33,033 nucleotides of DNA, taken from positions 1-33,033 of the forward strand of contig JAJDVW010000111.1 in assembly GCA_022825925.1 (NCBI GenBank), in the 5' to 3' direction. Below are positions 32,368 to 33,033 of this stretch, piece by piece. The DNA comes from Pseudomonadales bacterium (GTDB lineage Bacteria; Pseudomonadota; Gammaproteobacteria; Pseudomonadales; Azotimanducaceae). Position numbers and translations under genes: made by a program. Within the stretch, counting starts at the first letter, position 1, and every line of letters begins with the position of its first letter. The notes below the pieces were generated by a model, which did not search any database, was not told where the DNA came from, and saw only the letters and a list, made by a program, of their open reading frames with translations.

Positions 32368-33033
32368 TCACTCGATATGGGCGTCGAACCACTCGAGCAT
32401 GGCGTTCATGCGGTAGCGGCGCAGCGCCGGCGGGCCGATCAGCTCCAGGCCGTGCGAGCAGTTCGCGAGCCGCAGCAGCTCGACCTTGCAGCCGGCGGCC
32501 TCGAGGGCCGTGTAGAACTGCTCGGCCTGCTCCATGGGGCAGCGCAGGTCGTTCTCGCCCTGGATGAGCAGCGTCGGCGTGCGGCACTTGTGCGCGTGCG
32601 CCAGGGGTGACAGCTCCCAGTAGCGGTCCGGAACCCGGTGCGGGTCACCGCCCATCTCCAGGCTGATCAGCGCCTTGCCGGCGTCGGAGACGCCCCACAT
32701 GCTCAGCATGTTGTACACGCCCTGTTCCGGCACCGCCGCCTTGTAACGCCGGGAGTTGCCGATCAGCCAGCCGGACAGGTGCCCACCGCCGGAGACGCCC
32801 GTGACGCCGAGCCGGTCCGGGTCGGCGATCCCCTCGGCGACCAGCTTGTCCAGGAAGGCGTCGAAGTCCTGCAGTTCCGGCTTGCCCCAGCAGCCGACGA
32901 TGGCGGTGGAGAAGGCGTCCCCGTAGCCCGTGGAGCCGCGCGGGTTGCAGTAGGCCACCGCGTAGCCGGCGCCGACCAGTTCCTGGAAGTCGTCGTTGTA
33001 GCTCAGGCCGAAGCCGGCGTGCGGACCGCCGTG
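32368..33033 (-). CDS. S9 family peptidase, catalytic-domain end (5' part outside window)
   Basis: The frame is open to the right edge; the visible 222 residues are the C-terminal alpha/beta-hydrolase domain of a prolyl-oligopeptidase-family (S9) enzyme. HGGPHAGFGLSYNDDFQEL leads to YCNPRGSTGYG, both hallmark S9 segments. The nucleophile elbow is GVTGVSGGGHLS, the Asp is in IQGENDLRCPMEQ and the His is in CSHGLEL. The GVSGGG elbow is the same as in the S9-cyclophilin fusion and differs from GHSWGGY of the other S9 gene. Whether it is an acylaminoacyl-, oligo- or dipeptidyl peptidase cannot be told without its N-terminal part. The stop is 66 bases from the convergent RES toxin gene. Confidence 0.92.
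   Translation of the reverse strand, partial: HGGPHAGFGLSYNDDFQELVGAGYAVAYCNPRGSTGYGDAFSTAIVGCWGKPELQDFDAFLDKLVAEGIADPDRLGVTGVSGGGHLSGWLIGNSRRYKAAVPEQGVYNMLSMWGVSDAGKALISLEMGGDPHRVPDRYWELSPLAHAHKCRTPTLLIQGENDLRCPMEQAEQFYTALEAAGCKVELLRLANCSHGLELIGPPALRRYRMNAMLEWFDAHIE

Noticed and set aside
1..33033. CRISPR arrays, tRNA or rRNA genes, complete insertion sequences
   Set aside because: No spaced identical repeats, tRNA-like cloverleaf or terminal inverted repeats were recognised by eye in the intergenic regions.

Overview
This is a high-GC window (roughly two-thirds G+C by eye) from a Gram-negative bacterium. Evidence for Gram-negative is two TonB-dependent outer-membrane receptors, the tail of a third, and several lipoprotein or Sec-type signal peptides on hydrolases. 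The gene mix (S9 and CocE-type peptidases, COG1228-type amidohydrolases, receptors, many toxin-antitoxin genes) resembles uncultured, possibly marine or host-associated, proteobacteria. That placement is an inference: no rRNA or other marker gene is present.

Layout. 1-564: end of an Rpn/DUF4351 nuclease-like gene abutting a severed TonB-receptor tail. 592-7601: CocE hydrolase lipoprotein, convergent secreted esterase, then an S9 peptidase and a class-C serine hydrolase in tandem. 7608-10616 (minus): a DPP-IV-like S9 peptidase fused to a C-terminal cyclophilin domain, preceded by a decayed, translationally coupled small gene. 11185-13045: a two-gene type II restriction-modification cassette. 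13066-14853 (minus): gamma-glutamyltransferase-family lipoprotein, divergent from a TonB receptor (15029-17178) followed by a second CocE hydrolase. 18982-19753: two antitoxin-like genes without visible toxins. 19884-22766 (minus): two tandem secreted amidohydrolases, with a third, frameshifted one divergent from them. 24288-27574: an AAA/DUF4143 ATPase overlapping a cytoplasmic-looking CocE hydrolase. 27618-27980: an MBL-fold gene tail. 27980-30214: a second complete TonB receptor. 30379-32302: vapBC, a broken RES copy, then an intact Xre-RES pair. 32368 to the right edge: the 3' part of another S9 peptidase.

Functionally the window is dominated by uptake and hydrolysis of small peptides or peptide-like amides. 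It holds three S9 enzymes, three CocE/S15-fold enzymes, a GGT, a penicillin-binding-type serine hydrolase and three COG1228-type amidohydrolases (a group that includes Xaa-Pro dipeptidases), set around TonB receptors. S9 and S15 families are classically proline-directed. One S9 enzyme carries its own prolyl isomerase domain, which suggests, as inference, a proline-peptide scavenging island.

The accessory genes (restriction-modification, toxin-antitoxin modules, DUF4143 ATPase, Rpn nuclease) and many truncated or frameshifted remnants show repeated rearrangement. Two single-base frame problems, a C10 tract in one receptor and an extra A in one amidohydrolase, could be real or could be assembly errors. 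Long antisense reading frames are common here because of the GC content and were not called.
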